Positions 28,007 to 41,549 of a stretch of DNA of 64,000 nt are shown here, one piece after another. A program made the translations under genes and the position numbers. The DNA is from Kushneria avicenniae (lineage in GTDB: Bacteria > Pseudomonadota > Gammaproteobacteria > Pseudomonadales > Halomonadaceae). Numbering within the stretch: position 1 is the stretch's first letter; each line of letters begins with the position of its first letter. The stretch lies in NCBI RefSeq assembly GCF_900112585.1, contig NZ_FOLY01000001.1, forward strand, positions 310,001-374,000, written 5' to 3'. The notes under the pieces are model-generated. The model was not told the DNA's origin. It ran no database searches and worked only from the letters and a program-made list of their open reading frames with translations.

Positions 28007-28792
28007 TCAAGCTCCTTGTGAAGTGTCGCGAAAGCGCGCCAGATAATTGGCAAAGCCTTCGTCGCCCATCCAGAACTGCAGCAGGTTGGTCACCCCGGTA
28101 CTGGTCAGGGTAGCACCGGAAAGCGCATCCACCTTGTGCTCGGCATCAGGCGTATTGCTGCCAACGCCACCCTTGACCAGACGAATGGCCGGCTCGTCAC
28201 TGCCTTCCGGGTAGATCTCCTTGCCCGGCCAGAGCGACTTCCAGCGTGGATTATCCACCTCACCGCCGAGTCCGGGCGTTTCACCCTGCTCGTAGAACGA
28301 CAGTCCGACGACCGTATTACCATCCCCTTCAAGGGCCAGATAACCCAGCATCAGCGACCAGAGCCCCTGACCACGGACCGGGAGAATGATCTCGTCGGGG
28401 TTGTCAGGATCGCCTACCAGATAGACCGTAGCGTAGTTTTCGACACGACCACCAAGCCCTGCCTGGTCCTGACTGCCGCTCAGGGTTCTCGACATGGCCG
28501 GGTCCTGGGTCGAGGCAATCTGATCAAAGCGATCAGGATCGATATCGTCAGCATATTCGCCGGAGCGCAGGTCCACCACACGCTGGGTGATTTCACCGAA
28601 CTGCTGCTCGACGCTTCGGCCCGGCTCCATCAGATTGGCGACCTGCAGGATATTGGTCTTGCGATCAAGCTCCTGATTCTGCTGCTGCGTGGGCCGGAGT
28701 GCCACGGCGGCCGTCGAAACCACCACAGAGCAGACCACGCACAGCGATAGCGCCACGGTCAGCGTTTTCTTGATCGAATCATTGCTGGCCAT
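28007..28792 (-). CDS. nqrC: Na+-NQR subunit C
   Basis: A 261-residue subunit with one N-terminal helix and a periplasmic FMN-binding domain. [10 protein letters not shown] near the C-terminus is the site of covalent FMN on Thr, added by ApbE. The ATG overlaps the nqrB stop by one base. Confidence 0.97.
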   Translation of the reverse strand: MASNDSIKKTLTVALSLCVVCSVVVSTAAVALRPTQQQNQELDRKTNILQVANLMEPGRSVEQQFGEITQRVVDLRSGEYADDIDPDRFDQIASTQDPAMSRTLSGSQDQAGLGGRVENYATVYLVGDPDNPDEIILPVRGQGLWSLMLGYLALEGDGNTVVGLSFYEQGETPGLGGEVDNPRWKSLWPGKEIYPEGSDEPAIRLVKGGVGSNTPDAEHKVDALSGATLTSTGVTNLLQFWMGDEGFANYLARFRDTSQGA

Positions 28793-30018
28793 CAGGCAAC
28801 CTCCTTATCCCTTGACGGCATCAGACGCTTCTGCCGCCGTTTGATATTGGCCTGAACGATAAAGTGGTCGATCAGCGGTGCGAAAAGATTGGCAAAGAGA
28901 ATCGCCAGCATGATCCCCTCGGGGAATGCCGGGTTGGCCACCCTGATCAGCACGGTCATGAAACCGATCAGACCACCAAAGATCAGCTTGCCGGTATTGG
29001 TCATTGATGCCGATACGGGGTCGGTCGCCATGAAGATCATGCCGAAGGCAAAACCACCGATCACCAGATGCCAGTACCAGGGCAGCGCAAACATCGGGTT
29101 GGTATCGGAGCCGATCAGATTGAAAAGCGTTGCCGTTGCCACCATGCCCAGAAAAACACCCAGGATGATGCGCCAGGAGGCCACACGGGTCCAGATCATG
29201 ATCAGGCCACCCAGCAGAATCATCAGGGTCGAGGTTTCACCGACACTGCCCTGAATGAACCCCAGAAAGGCATTGAGCCAGGGCGTCTGGGCAGCCAGCT
29301 GATCAACACCGCCCTGCGCGGCTGTCGACAGTGCTGTTGCACCAGTATAACCATCCGCGGGTACCCAGACCGAATCACCGGACAGCTGCGCCGGATAGGC
29401 GAAATAGAGAAAGGCACGACCGGTCAACGCCGGATTGAGGAAGTTCTTGCCGGTGCCACCAAAGACTTCCTTGCCGATAACCACGCCAAAGGTGATCCCT
29501 AGAGCAACCTGCCACAGCGGTACGGTAGCCGGTAGAATCAGGGCGAAAAGTACAGAAGTGACGAAGAATCCTTCATTGACCTCATGGCCGCGGCGAATGG
29601 CAAAGAGCACTTCCCAGAAGCCGCCCACCGCAAAGGTGACCGCATAGATGGGAATGAACCAGGTCGCGCCGAGTACGAAATTGGCCCATATACTACCAGG
29701 GTCATGTCCGCCGGCCAGCGCCATGACGATCATTTCACGCCATCCCTGAAGGATGCCGTAGTCATTGGCGATCGCCACGTTGGCCTGAAGACCGGCGTTG
29801 TACATGCCAAAGAACATGGCCGGGAAGGTGCACATCCAGACCGTGATCATGATGCGCTTGAGATCGATACCATCTCGAACGTGCGCCGTAGAACCGGTGA
29901 CATGCCCCGGCACATAAAAGATTGTGTCGACTGCCTCATACAGCGCGTAAAAGCGCTGATACTTTCCGCCCTCATGAAAATGGGGCTCGATATTATCCAG
30001 AAAACGACGAATCCCCAT
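28792..30018 (-). CDS. nqrB: Na+-NQR subunit B
   Basis: A 408-residue polytopic subunit that binds riboflavin and covalent FMN and forms the sodium path. TGATALST carries the FMN-Thr. [23 protein letters not shown] is the usual N-terminus. It lies 2 bp after nqrA. Confidence 0.97.
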   Translation of the reverse strand: MGIRRFLDNIEPHFHEGGKYQRFYALYEAVDTIFYVPGHVTGSTAHVRDGIDLKRIMITVWMCTFPAMFFGMYNAGLQANVAIANDYGILQGWREMIVMALAGGHDPGSIWANFVLGATWFIPIYAVTFAVGGFWEVLFAIRRGHEVNEGFFVTSVLFALILPATVPLWQVALGITFGVVIGKEVFGGTGKNFLNPALTGRAFLYFAYPAQLSGDSVWVPADGYTGATALSTAAQGGVDQLAAQTPWLNAFLGFIQGSVGETSTLMILLGGLIMIWTRVASWRIILGVFLGMVATATLFNLIGSDTNPMFALPWYWHLVIGGFAFGMIFMATDPVSASMTNTGKLIFGGLIGFMTVLIRVANPAFPEGIMLAILFANLFAPLIDHFIVQANIKRRQKRLMPSRDKEVA

Positions 30019-30020
30019 TA

Positions 30021-31376
30021 TCAGACCTCTTTCTCGATCGTTGTCAGATTGTCGCGCAGGATCGGGCCGTACTCATATTTACCCGGACAGACATAGGTAC
30101 AAAGTGCCAGATCCTCTTCGTCGAGCTCGAGACAGCCCAGCTGCATGGCGACCTCGATGTCTCCGACGATCAGCGAACGCAAAAGCTGGGTCGGCAGGAT
30201 GTCCAGCGGCATGACCTGTTCATAGGAGCCGATCGGCACCATGGCTCGCTCGGAGCCATTGGTATTGGTGTTGGGCCGAAAGGAGGCCGGCCGGGTCAGG
30301 CGTGACAGGTAGATGCCGGTAGTAGAATGGCGATCCAATCCCAGAGAGAGCCAGCCGAACAGCGCACGTTTACGGCCCTCGTCGATCAGTGACACCTGCA
30401 AGTGATAGCGTCCGAGATAGGCCGTACTGTTCTTTGCAGTGCTGCCACCGAACACCGACCCTGAAATGACGCGAACGTCACGATCGGTTTCGACCTCACC
30501 GGTCAGTAGCTCATCAAGGCTTGCACCAAGACGCGTACGAACCAGGCGCGGCTTTTTGGCAGCCGGCCCACCCAGCGCCACGACCCGGCGTGTATCCAGT
30601 CGACCTTCCGTGAAGAGCGTGCCGATGGCCATGACATCCTGATAGTTCAGATGCCATACCTGACGGCTGATGCCCACCGGTGACAGATGATGGATATGCG
30701 TACCGGCCAGACCAGCAGGATGCGGTCCGGAAAAATGCTGATGACTGATCCCATCCAGCTCGCCGCCGGGAATATCGGCATCGGGCGCGCTGCACAGGTA
30801 GACCTGCCCCTGGGTCAGATGCCGAATGACCCTGAGTCCATTCACGAAATCTTCGCGACGCTCCTCGATGACATGTGCCGGATCGGCACTGAGGGGATGG
30901 GTATCAATGGCAGTCACGAAAATGTTCAGCGGCTGCTCGGATACTGACGGCACACGGGAAAAGGGACGCTTTCGAATGCCGGTCCAGAGTCCGGAGGCTA
31001 CCAGCTGATCGACCACTGCCTGACGCTCGAGCGACTCAAGGCGGCCTGCATCATATTGTTCAAAGGCTGGCGCCCGAGAATCGTTGTCTTCTTCAACGCG
31101 AATGACTACCGACATGAGACGGCGTCTTTCACCACGATTGATCGCTACCACTTCACCGGCAGCAGGCGCGACATATTGAACGCCTTCGGTTTTCTTGTCA
31201 GTGAAAAGTACCTGACCAAGCGATACCCGGTCTCCCTCGCGGACTTCCATGGTTGGCCGCATGCCAATGTAGTCAGGGCCAAGAACAGCCACATGCTTCA
31301 CCGGTTGACCATTCTCGATGGTCTGGGAAGGTGAACCCGCGATGGGGAGATCCAGGCCTCGTTTGACTTCGATCAT
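30021..31376 (-). CDS. nqrA: Na+-NQR subunit A
   Basis: A 451-residue cytoplasmic-face subunit involved in quinone binding. It opens [20 protein letters not shown], as NqrA does, and ends with a block containing [19 protein letters not shown]. First gene of the nqrABCDEF operon; the operon promoter must lie in 31377-31653, but I found no clear -35/-10 pair there. Confidence 0.97.
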   Translation of the reverse strand: MIEVKRGLDLPIAGSPSQTIENGQPVKHVAVLGPDYIGMRPTMEVREGDRVSLGQVLFTDKKTEGVQYVAPAAGEVVAINRGERRRLMSVVIRVEEDNDSRAPAFEQYDAGRLESLERQAVVDQLVASGLWTGIRKRPFSRVPSVSEQPLNIFVTAIDTHPLSADPAHVIEERREDFVNGLRVIRHLTQGQVYLCSAPDADIPGGELDGISHQHFSGPHPAGLAGTHIHHLSPVGISRQVWHLNYQDVMAIGTLFTEGRLDTRRVVALGGPAAKKPRLVRTRLGASLDELLTGEVETDRDVRVISGSVFGGSTAKNSTAYLGRYHLQVSLIDEGRKRALFGWLSLGLDRHSTTGIYLSRLTRPASFRPNTNTNGSERAMVPIGSYEQVMPLDILPTQLLRSLIVGDIEVAMQLGCLELDEEDLALCTYVCPGKYEYGPILRDNLTTIEKEV

Positions 31377-31618
31377 AGTCTCGCCCAGTAGTCGAATCTG
31401 ATGCAGTCATGCAGGGTTTGATAACCGTTTGACGCAAGCTATTGATAGCAACCGTTATTACCGGTGATCCCCTTGGGTGATGATCAATCAGATGAGATGT
31501 TTCGGTGATCCGCAAGAGCGGACATGATTTAACACGGTTTAAAAACCAGCCGTATTATAAGGAGCTGGAACATGAAAAACCACATGAGTTACAAGGGATT
31601 CAGATCGAGGCAGGGGGT

Positions 31619-31640
31619 CTCCTGGACCAAAGTCCAGGAG
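31619..31640. repeat. 9-bp hairpin downstream of gap
   Basis: CTCCTGGAC and GTCCAGGAG (31619-31627 and 31632-31640, loop CAAA) form a stem 14 bp after the gap stop. On the gap strand the T-run precedes the stem rather than following it, so it does not look like a normal terminator for gap. Confidence 0.55.
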
Positions 31641-31653
31641 AAAAACGCCGACT

Positions 31654-33102
31654 TCAGTTTGGCGAAGGAAAGGACGGAAGGCGCGCATGCGCCATGTGCT
31701 GTACCAGTCGGATCACCTGAGCACTGTAGCCGAACTCATTGTCATACCACACATACAGCACAATGTTTTTGCCGTCAACAATCGTGGCCTTGCCGTCAAC
31801 GATGCCACCATGTCGATTCCCTACAAAGTCCGATGATACCACTTCAGGCGAATCAACAAAGTCGATCTGTCGACGCAGCTTCGAATCGATCGACATCTCA
31901 CGCAGATAGCCGTTCAGGGTATCGCGGTCACAGTCCTTCTCAAGCGTCAGATTGAGAATGGCCATGGAGACGTTGGGAATGGGCACACGAATGGCATTGC
32001 CGGTCAACCTGCCCTCAAGTTCGGGCAACGCTCGGGTGACGGCCTTTGCCGCGCCGGTCTCCGTCAGAACCATGTTCATCGGCGCGCTGCGCCCACGACG
32101 CTCGGCCTTGTGATAGTTATCGGTCAGATTCTGATCGTTGGTGTAGGCATGCACCGTTTCGACATGACCCCGCTCGATGCCGTAACGATCCGACAGGCAT
32201 TTCAGTACCGGCACGATAGCGTTGGTGGTACACGACGCTGCAGATAGAATCTGCTCGCTCTCCCCGGCCTCGTGCTCGTTGATGCCATAGACGATATTCT
32301 TGATATCGCCCTTGCCCGGCGCGGTAAGCAGCACGCGCGAAACACCCCTTGAGGACAGGTGTTTCGAGAGCCCTTCGCGATCACGCCAGTTGCCGGTGTT
32401 ATCCACCACAATGGCGTTGTCGATGCCGTAAGCCGTATAGTCGATGCTGTCGGGCGACTCGGCGCGGATGAACTGAATGTAGTTGCCATTGGCAATGATG
32501 GCATCATTGTCATGATCCAGCGTGAGCGTACCGGGGAACGGCCCATGAATGGAATCCCGTCGCAGCAGGCTGGCCCGCTTCTCCAGATCCGAGCTGTCGC
32601 CGCGCACAACGATGCCACGCAGCCTCAACATCCGTCCGCTACCGGTACGCTCGATCAAAAGCCTTGCTAGCAGGCGTCCGATACGACCGAAGCCATACAG
32701 CACAACATCGCGTGGCTGCTCCGACGTTCCCTTGCCCCGCTGTCCGACGATCGGGCCGAGCGTCTGACGCAAAAAGCCCATGACATCATGCTCACCGCTG
32801 CGTTTGTAGGCGACGGCCAGCTTGCCGATGTCAATGTGGGCAGGGCCTGGATCAAGCTCGATCAGACGCTTGACCAGAGCAAAGGTATCCCCGACTTCCA
32901 GCTCCACGTTTTCAGCGTGTCGGGCATAGCGATGGTGCTTTAGAAGCTGAATGACTGATTGATTGACCATGGAACGACCGTACATCAGCGGTACGACCTG
33001 ACAGCTGCGATAGAGACGTCCCAGCAGCGGGATCATCTCTTCGGCCAGCGCCTCCTGTGCCTGCCACTGCTGCAGACACGTTTCTTCTTTTGCCATACTC
33101 AC
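31654..33102 (-). CDS. gap: Glyceraldehyde-3-phosphate dehydrogenase, long form
   Basis: A 482-residue GAPDH. The first 130 residues are an extra domain (KEETCLQQWQAQEALAEEM onward), followed by the NAD domain (VVLYGFGRIGRLLARL) and the catalytic Cys in AASCTTNAIVPV. WYDNEFGYSAQ closes the catalytic domain. Such long enzymes occur beside nqr and mfd in Pseudomonas too. The GTG at 33102 has AAGGA about 8 nt upstream; an ATG two codons later is possible. It probably serves gluconeogenesis or the lower Entner-Doudoroff route; direction is inference. Confidence 0.93.
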   Translation of the reverse strand: MSMAKEETCLQQWQAQEALAEEMIPLLGRLYRSCQVVPLMYGRSMVNQSVIQLLKHHRYARHAENVELEVGDTFALVKRLIELDPGPAHIDIGKLAVAYKRSGEHDVMGFLRQTLGPIVGQRGKGTSEQPRDVVLYGFGRIGRLLARLLIERTGSGRMLRLRGIVVRGDSSDLEKRASLLRRDSIHGPFPGTLTLDHDNDAIIANGNYIQFIRAESPDSIDYTAYGIDNAIVVDNTGNWRDREGLSKHLSSRGVSRVLLTAPGKGDIKNIVYGINEHEAGESEQILSAASCTTNAIVPVLKCLSDRYGIERGHVETVHAYTNDQNLTDNYHKAERRGRSAPMNMVLTETGAAKAVTRALPELEGRLTGNAIRVPIPNVSMAILNLTLEKDCDRDTLNGYLREMSIDSKLRRQIDFVDSPEVVSSDFVGNRHGGIVDGKATIVDGKNIVLYVWYDNEFGYSAQVIRLVQHMAHARLPSFPSPN

Positions 33103-33214
33103 GTCAGGTTTCCTTGCAGTGATCGAAAACCTGCAGCGCCTGCCCTTGTTTTATGTGATATCCATACTGGTATCGTGGGCGCTCTCTCGGCAGCTGCAAT
33201 CTTAAGGTGGCGGC

Positions 33215-33243
33215 ATTATCGAAAGAGCGAGGCCTCCCCACAA
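33215..33243 (-). promoter_or_regulatory. Probable gap promoter
   Basis: On the minus strand TTGTGG (33243-33238), a 17-nt spacer and GATAAT (33220-33215). It predicts a start near 33208 and a leader of about 106 nt. Confidence 0.5.
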
Positions 33244-33251
33244 TGATTGTG
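33239..33251. promoter_or_regulatory. Palindrome overlapping the gap -35
   Basis: CACAAT-G-ATTGTG is a perfect 6-bp-arm palindrome covering the proposed gap -35 region, placed as an operator would be. Confidence 0.4.
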
Positions 33252-33264
33252 TGGTCGCAAAAAT

Positions 33265-33279
33265 TGTAGCCGGGCTACA
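33265..33279. promoter_or_regulatory. Palindrome TGTAGCC-G-GGCTACA, HexR-like frame
   Basis: A perfect 7-bp-arm palindrome upstream of the gap promoter. Its TGTA-N7-TACA frame matches the outer bases of known HexR sites, which control gap and pyk genes in gammaproteobacteria. The GC-rich centre differs from the usual AT-rich one, so HexR is only a suggestion. Confidence 0.4.
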
Positions 33280-33496
33280 CCAAAGCATAAGTTGACAGAC
33301 GCCTCTGCCCGTATATCGGCTTTTGCAGTGCGTTTCCGGTTTGAAAGCGCATCGTTTGACATCGTTTCTTCGGCACAGTCACGCATGAAAACGAGAAGTC
33401 GCCTGCATCTGAATGACAGACATCAGCGCAAACCTTTTTCATATGAACGATACTGTCCGCATTTTTGTATCCGTGCCCACCGATTCAAAGTGAACC

Positions 33497-36946
<3,450 letters not shown>

Positions 36947-36983
36947 AGACATCGACTCGCAAAAGTGCCTTCAGCAAAACAAC

Positions 36984-37012
36984 AAAAGGCCGGCCTCAAT
37001 GGCCGGCCTTTT
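36984..37012. terminator. Bidirectional terminator between mfd and hpt
   Basis: AAAAGGCCGGCC (36984-36995) and GGCCGGCCTTTT (37001-37012) form a 12-bp stem with loop TCAAT, serving both convergent genes. Confidence 0.9.
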
Positions 37013-37085
37013 GCTGACCATGTCATCCCTGCGCACTCACATCATTGATTCACTGCAGCACCGGCCGGTCGCTCGGAACGCCTGA

Positions 37086-37679
37086 TCACAGACCGCGCGG
37101 GGCAAAGATACCTGGTGCGTTGCGCCAGTAGCCCTTGTAGTCCATGCCGAAGCCAAAGACGTAGCGGTCCTCGACTTCCAGGCCACAATAGTCCGCCTTG
37201 AGATCGGAAACGGCCTTGCGATCATGCATTTTCTCGACCAGCACTGCCGAAGAGACGCTGGCCGCACCCGCCTGACGGCAATAGTCCAGGATGGCAGCAA
37301 GGGTTGCGCCTTCGTCCAGAATGTCGTCAACGATGACCACGTGACGACCGGCCATGGGAATCTCTGGCGAAACGCGCCAGAACAGTTCGCCCCCCCGCAG
37401 ACCACCTCGATAGCGCGTGGCATGCAGATAGTCCACTTCCAGCGGAAATCCGAGTCGGGTCAACAGATGTCCGGTCGTGATCAGTCCACCGTTCATCACA
37501 CAGTAAAAGACCGGCATGCTGTCAGAAAGCGACCGGGTCAACCGCTCGGCCATGTCATCCAGCGCCCTTTCGACCTCAGGCAGATCGATCAGGCAGTCCG
37601 CCTCATCCATCAGAACCTTCATGTCGTTGTGATACTGGGCTATCTCGTGGTGACCATCCTGCTTTTCAGCCATCGCCAT
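37086..37679 (-). CDS. hpt: Hypoxanthine-guanine phosphoribosyltransferase
   Basis: A 197-residue type I phosphoribosyltransferase for purine salvage. The PRPP loop is VVIVDDILDEGATL, and the family blocks FYCVMNGGL, EVDYLHATRYRGG and the C-terminal FGFGMDYKGYWRNAPGIF are strongly conserved in the Pseudomonas-type enzyme. The frame is open far upstream (to 37967), but residues before the ATG at 37679 are only a shadow of the MscS gene. An ATG two codons later is equally possible. It overlaps the MscS stop. Confidence 0.93.
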   Translation of the reverse strand: MAMAEKQDGHHEIAQYHNDMKVLMDEADCLIDLPEVERALDDMAERLTRSLSDSMPVFYCVMNGGLITTGHLLTRLGFPLEVDYLHATRYRGGLRGGELFWRVSPEIPMAGRHVVIVDDILDEGATLAAILDYCRQAGAASVSSAVLVEKMHDRKAVSDLKADYCGLEVEDRYVFGFGMDYKGYWRNAPGIFAPRGL

Positions 37680-38949
37680 CTGACTCACTGTTATGTTCGC
37701 TATCAAACGGGGCGCGTTGCCCCCTGTCCTTTTCACGGCTCCGACGGTTGTGTGCCGACCCGGAATCCTGAGAGGCGCCATCCTGACGAGAATCTTCCCC
37801 GGACTCAAGCGTCTCCTCCTGTGAGGCGCTGTTGAGGCGCACTTCGTCAGGGACATAAATTCTCGAGGCCGGCAGCGCCAGCTCTGCATCATGATCGTAG
37901 ATGATGTCGCGCACCTTGAGCAGGATACGCTGGCGGGTCTCGTTGTAGCGCTGCCAGTCGGTGACACAACTCAGCGCATAGATCATCAGATTCAACGAGT
38001 AGTCACCATACTGACTGAAGGTCACCGTGATCAGCTCATCGCTGTTGATCTCTTCATCCTGATCCAGCATGTCGCGGATATCGGTCGTGATGCCCTCGAT
38101 GGCGCCGGCATCCTGATAGCGAACGCCAACGTTTTCCCAGATAAGGCGCGCCTGCATGCGCGAGGGTGTTTCGATGGTAATGCGGCTGAACGCAGCATTG
38201 GGCACATAAATGGGCGGCCCGGCAAAGGTGCGGATACGGGTCAGGCGCCAGCCGATGTCTTCAACAATGCCCTCAATCTCCCGATCGGGAGAGCGAACCC
38301 AGTGCCCGACCTGAAAAGGCTTGTCCAGATGGATGACCATGCCCCCAAAGAAATTGGCCATGAGATCACGCGCGGCGAACCCCACCAGCAAACCACCAGC
38401 ACCGCCGACGGCCAGAATGCTGGACATATCGACACCCAGCAACTGCATGGCAAGCAGCAGCACGACGATCAAGGTGACCGCACCCGAAATTTTGGTGACG
38501 GCCGAAGCCGTGGTCTGATCAACCGGAGTCGACTTCGAATTGCCGGGTGGAAAGACCAGGCGCTGCTCGAGACGCTGCATCAGGCGAATTTCCCCCCAGA
38601 AAAGCAGCAACAGGGTGATCATGCCAAACGCTATCGCCATGTAGCGGCTGCCGCCTTCGAACTCGACCTCCTGAGCCAGCAGCGTCAGGATCACGCACAG
38701 GGTGCCGCTCCACAGCCAGCCTCTGAACGGGGCTCGAAAGCCATGGACCAGGGCATCGTCCCAGCGTCTGGAACTATTGCTCAACCGTCGCTCCAGACGA
38801 CGCAGCAACATGACCGAGACGATATCGGCCATCACCGTCAAAAGCGCCAGACCGATGATCATCATGGCCCAGCCCGGCAAACCGGTCATATGGTCCAGCC
38901 GGTCGCGCATGTCAGTGAGCAGTTGTTGCCAGAGTGCAGTGGCTTCCAT
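37666..38949 (-). CDS. MscS-family mechanosensitive channel
   Basis: A 427-residue small-conductance mechanosensitive channel. Four hydrophobic segments precede the pore helix region (AVGGAGGLLVGFAARDLMANFFGG), then the beta-domain with DKPFQVGHWVRSP and the C-terminal vestibule. The last 60 residues are polar and disordered. It protects against osmotic downshock; osmolyte control is plausible for a halophile but inferred. Its 3' end overlaps the hpt start by 14 bp. Confidence 0.92.
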   Translation of the reverse strand: MEATALWQQLLTDMRDRLDHMTGLPGWAMMIIGLALLTVMADIVSVMLLRRLERRLSNSSRRWDDALVHGFRAPFRGWLWSGTLCVILTLLAQEVEFEGGSRYMAIAFGMITLLLLFWGEIRLMQRLEQRLVFPPGNSKSTPVDQTTASAVTKISGAVTLIVVLLLAMQLLGVDMSSILAVGGAGGLLVGFAARDLMANFFGGMVIHLDKPFQVGHWVRSPDREIEGIVEDIGWRLTRIRTFAGPPIYVPNAAFSRITIETPSRMQARLIWENVGVRYQDAGAIEGITTDIRDMLDQDEEINSDELITVTFSQYGDYSLNLMIYALSCVTDWQRYNETRQRILLKVRDIIYDHDAELALPASRIYVPDEVRLNSASQEETLESGEDSRQDGASQDSGSAHNRRSREKDRGQRAPFDSEHNSESDGDG

Positions 38950-38989
38950 GAAAAAGAGGCTCTTGGGTCCAGATGTGTTTGAGCGTCAG

Positions 38990-40027
38990 TCAGCCAATCA
39001 GGCGTAACCGCTCACGTGTGCGCTGCCAACGAGGTATCGCCATGAGTGTTTCAAGGGTCAGACGCTCACCGCTGAAATAGAGCCTTGCCAGACGCTGACG
39101 GCTTTCAGATGGCATCTCATGCGAGGCCAGCACCTTGCGGGCCAGCGCAGCCGCAGCCGGGTCGTTGCACAGCAGCGTCAGATCACAGCCGGCGTCCAGC
39201 GCCGCCATGACCCCCTCCCCGGGTCCACCGGCCATGGCGGCCCCTTCCATCGAAAGATCATCAGAAACGATGACGCCCTTGAAGCCGATTGTATGACGCA
39301 GATATTCCAGCCAGCGCCGGGAAAATCCGGCCGGTTGATCGTCGACCCGGGTAAAGCGAACATGCGCCGGCATGACACCTGTCAGCCTCTTGGCCAGAGC
39401 CCTGAAAGGAATCAGGTCACGGGACTCGAGCATCTCAAGCGTTCGATCATCCTCCGGCATGACCAGGTGCGAGTCGAGCGTAACGCCGCCATGGCCCGGA
39501 AAGTGCTTGCCGATACCGGCCATGCCCGCCTCTTCAAGACCTTCAATAAAGGCGCCGCCCAGGACAGTGACATGCTGCGGATCATCGGAGAAGGCGCGGT
39601 TGCCGATGGCCGGACAGCGGGCATCATCCAGATCGAGTACGGGCGCAAAGGAAAAATCGACGCCGCAGGCCGCCATTTCCATGGCCAGCAGCCAGCCGGT
39701 ATCCCGGGCCAGCTGCAGTGCCTCATCAGGGGACTGCAGATAATAACGTCCCAGCCCGGCCATGGGTGGAAGGCTGGTGACGCCCTCGCGGAGGCGCTGA
39801 ACACGCCCGCCCTCCTGATCAATGCCGATCACAATGTTCGGGCGACACTGTCGAATATCGTCGCACAGCTGCCACATCTGCTCGGGCGACTCGACGTTGC
39901 GGGCAAACAGAATGATTCCCCCCACCGCAGGATGGGTCAGCCAGTCTCTTTCCTGACCGCTCAGGTGGGTTCCCTGGATATCGCACATCAGCGGCCCACC
40001 GAAGCTATCGGGCATTGAAGTCGTCAT
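38990..40027 (-). CDS. nagZ: Beta-N-acetylhexosaminidase NagZ
   Basis: A 345-residue cytoplasmic GH3 enzyme that removes GlcNAc from anhydro-muropeptides in cell-wall recycling. The GH3 signature KHFPGHGGVTLDSH with the catalytic His is present, and the nucleophile Asp lies in VIVSDDLSMEGA. The ATG overlaps the stop of the upstream TetR gene by 4 bp (ATGA), so the two are coupled. Confidence 0.96.
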   Translation of the reverse strand: MTTSMPDSFGGPLMCDIQGTHLSGQERDWLTHPAVGGIILFARNVESPEQMWQLCDDIRQCRPNIVIGIDQEGGRVQRLREGVTSLPPMAGLGRYYLQSPDEALQLARDTGWLLAMEMAACGVDFSFAPVLDLDDARCPAIGNRAFSDDPQHVTVLGGAFIEGLEEAGMAGIGKHFPGHGGVTLDSHLVMPEDDRTLEMLESRDLIPFRALAKRLTGVMPAHVRFTRVDDQPAGFSRRWLEYLRHTIGFKGVIVSDDLSMEGAAMAGGPGEGVMAALDAGCDLTLLCNDPAAAALARKVLASHEMPSESRQRLARLYFSGERLTLETLMAIPRWQRTRERLRLIG

Positions 40028-40734
40028 GAGTGGGTTCCTGTTCTGGCGTGAGAAGTTACCTGTCCCCGTGAGGGGTAATCCACCATGGCGGCTGCACCAA
40101 TATCGGCAACCGGCGCTCTCAGAGCGTGCAGTGCTACAGGCTTCAGACGCTGAGCCAGTTCGCGGATTGTGACGCGCTGATGATAGTCATGCGCTGCAAT
40201 ATCACGCAGGGCATTGAGCCCGGAAAGGGTAAAGATGACCGAGCCCAGCATGAAATGCAGCCGCCAGAATCTCTCGTCATCAGGCAGCTCGGGCGTGGCC
40301 CGCCTGAGAAGCTCCAGAAAGCGGGAAAAGATATCGCCGTAACGGCTGCGAAGCTCGTCACGAAGATGGCCCTGCGTCTGGGAATAGGCCAGTCCCAGCA
40401 GCTTCATGAAGGTTCTCAGGTCATGATTTTCGGACGGCATTTCCAGCACGCTTGCAAAGAGTGTATCCAGTAGCGTCTCAAGACCCGGGGCATCCGCCTC
40501 GCCGGCTTCCAGATCATTCAGGCGCCGATGCAGATCCGTGCTGAAAGGATCCAGATACCGGAAAAACACGGCCTGAATCAACGCCTGCTTGGAGCCAAAA
40601 TGGTAGTTGACAGCGGCCAGGTTGACCTCGGCCCGGCTGGTGATCCGGCGCAGGGACGTCTCGGAAAAACCATGCTCGGCAAACAGGACTTCGGCCGCAT
40701 CAAGGATTCGGGTCACGGTATCGGATGGCACCAT
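40024..40734 (-). CDS. TetR-family regulator, PsrA-like
   Basis: A 236-residue TetR repressor. The N-terminal helix-turn-helix is RILDAAEVLFAEHGFSETSLRRI through VNYHFGSKQALI, followed by a ligand domain. Its place between nagZ and lexA matches psrA of Pseudomonas, a fatty-acid-responsive regulator, so PsrA is the best guess. I could not see a clear PsrA-type operator in the 164-bp gap to lexA. Confidence 0.85.
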   Translation of the reverse strand: MVPSDTVTRILDAAEVLFAEHGFSETSLRRITSRAEVNLAAVNYHFGSKQALIQAVFFRYLDPFSTDLHRRLNDLEAGEADAPGLETLLDTLFASVLEMPSENHDLRTFMKLLGLAYSQTQGHLRDELRSRYGDIFSRFLELLRRATPELPDDERFWRLHFMLGSVIFTLSGLNALRDIAAHDYHQRVTIRELAQRLKPVALHALRAPVADIGAAAMVDYPSRGQVTSHARTGTHS

Positions 40735-40836
40735 GGAAAATATCAGTTCTCTTTTATGAAAATAAAACGTGCAGTCCTGCCTGAGATGGTAACACCACCG
40801 GTCTCTGGCACCTGCATCTGCAGCCTGTCACAGCGC

Positions 40837-40864
40837 TTGCATTGCTCCAATGACTGGATACAAT
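40837..40864 (+). promoter_or_regulatory. lexA promoter
   Basis: TTGCAT (40837-40842), a 16-nt spacer and TACAAT (40859-40864) form a sigma-70 promoter with an expected start near 40871, which is inside the LexA box. Confidence 0.65.
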
Positions 40865-40870
40865 CCCATA

Positions 40871-40886
40871 CTGTATACATCAACAA
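40871..40886 (+). promoter_or_regulatory. LexA (SOS) box at lexA
   Basis: CTGTATACATCAACAA matches CTGT-N8-ACAG except for the last base. It covers the predicted start site, 12 bp before the lexA ATG, as expected for autorepression. Confidence 0.85.
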
Positions 40887-40898
40887 TGGCCACTGCAC

Positions 40899-41543
40899 AT
40901 GACACGACCGTTGACCGCACGCCAGCAGGCCGTATTCGACTTCATTGCCAGCACCATCAATGAGCTTGGTTATCCGCCGACGCGTGCCGAAATTGCCGGG
41001 GCTCTGGGATTTCGATCCCCCAATGCCGCCGAAGAGCATCTGCGGGCGCTTCGAAAGAAGGGGGTCATCGAGATGATTCCGGGCACGTCGCGCGGCATTC
41101 GTCTTGCACACCAGCCGCAGATGGATCAGGAACAGGATAACAGCGCCGGTGGCCTGCCGGTTATCGGTGAAGTGGCCGCTGGAAGTCCAATCCTTGCCGC
41201 CGAGCATATCTCGCGCTACTGTCCGATGCCTGCCGACTTTTTCAGTCCCGGGGCGGACTATCTACTGCGGGTTCGCGGCCTGTCGATGCGGGATGCCGGC
41301 ATTCTGGACGGCGACCTGCTGGCTGTTCATCGCACCCACGATGCCCGCGACGGCCAGATTGTCGTGGCTCGGCTGGGCGATGATGTTACGGTCAAGCGTT
41401 TCAAGCGTCAGGGCAGCATCGTCAGCCTGATCGCCGAGAACCCCGACTTTGAGCCCATCAGAATCGATCTGACCCAGCAGAACCTTGATATTGAAGGTGT
41501 CGGTGTTGGCGTGATCCGCGGCGGAGATGGAAACGGCCTTTAG
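40899..41543 (+). CDS. lexA: LexA repressor
   Basis: A 214-residue SOS repressor. The winged-helix DNA-binding domain covers residues 1-70. The cleavage site Ala-Gly is in VAAGSPIL, the catalytic Ser in [10 protein letters not shown] and the Lys in VTVKRFKR. The gene has its own LexA box. It is followed by the convergent inaA-like gene after 6 bp, not by a sulA-type gene. Confidence 0.97.
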   Translation: MTRPLTARQQAVFDFIASTINELGYPPTRAEIAGALGFRSPNAAEEHLRALRKKGVIEMIPGTSRGIRLAHQPQMDQEQDNSAGGLPVIGEVAAGSPILAAEHISRYCPMPADFFSPGADYLLRVRGLSMRDAGILDGDLLAVHRTHDARDGQIVVARLGDDVTVKRFKRQGSIVSLIAENPDFEPIRIDLTQQNLDIEGVGVGVIRGGDGNGL

Positions 41544-41549
41544 GCCTGT

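Larger units (their letters stand above)
33103..33496. other. Divergent gap-mfd regulatory region
   Basis: The 394 bp between gap and mfd contain no gene. They hold a promoter towards gap, two palindromes listed separately, and a possible promoter towards mfd (TTGACA at 33292-33297, 16-nt spacer, TATCGG at 33314-33319). Confidence 0.6.

Noticed and set aside
31572-31955. 127-residue frame with a good Shine-Dalgarno (AAGGAG) antisense to the gap 3' end
   Set aside because: Most of it mirrors gap coding sequence; no family recognised and the likely promoter would leave no leader for the ribosome-binding site.
37680-37967. N-terminal extension of hpt by 96 residues
   Set aside because: Those codons mirror the MscS gene in another frame; homology with HGPRT begins only after 37679.
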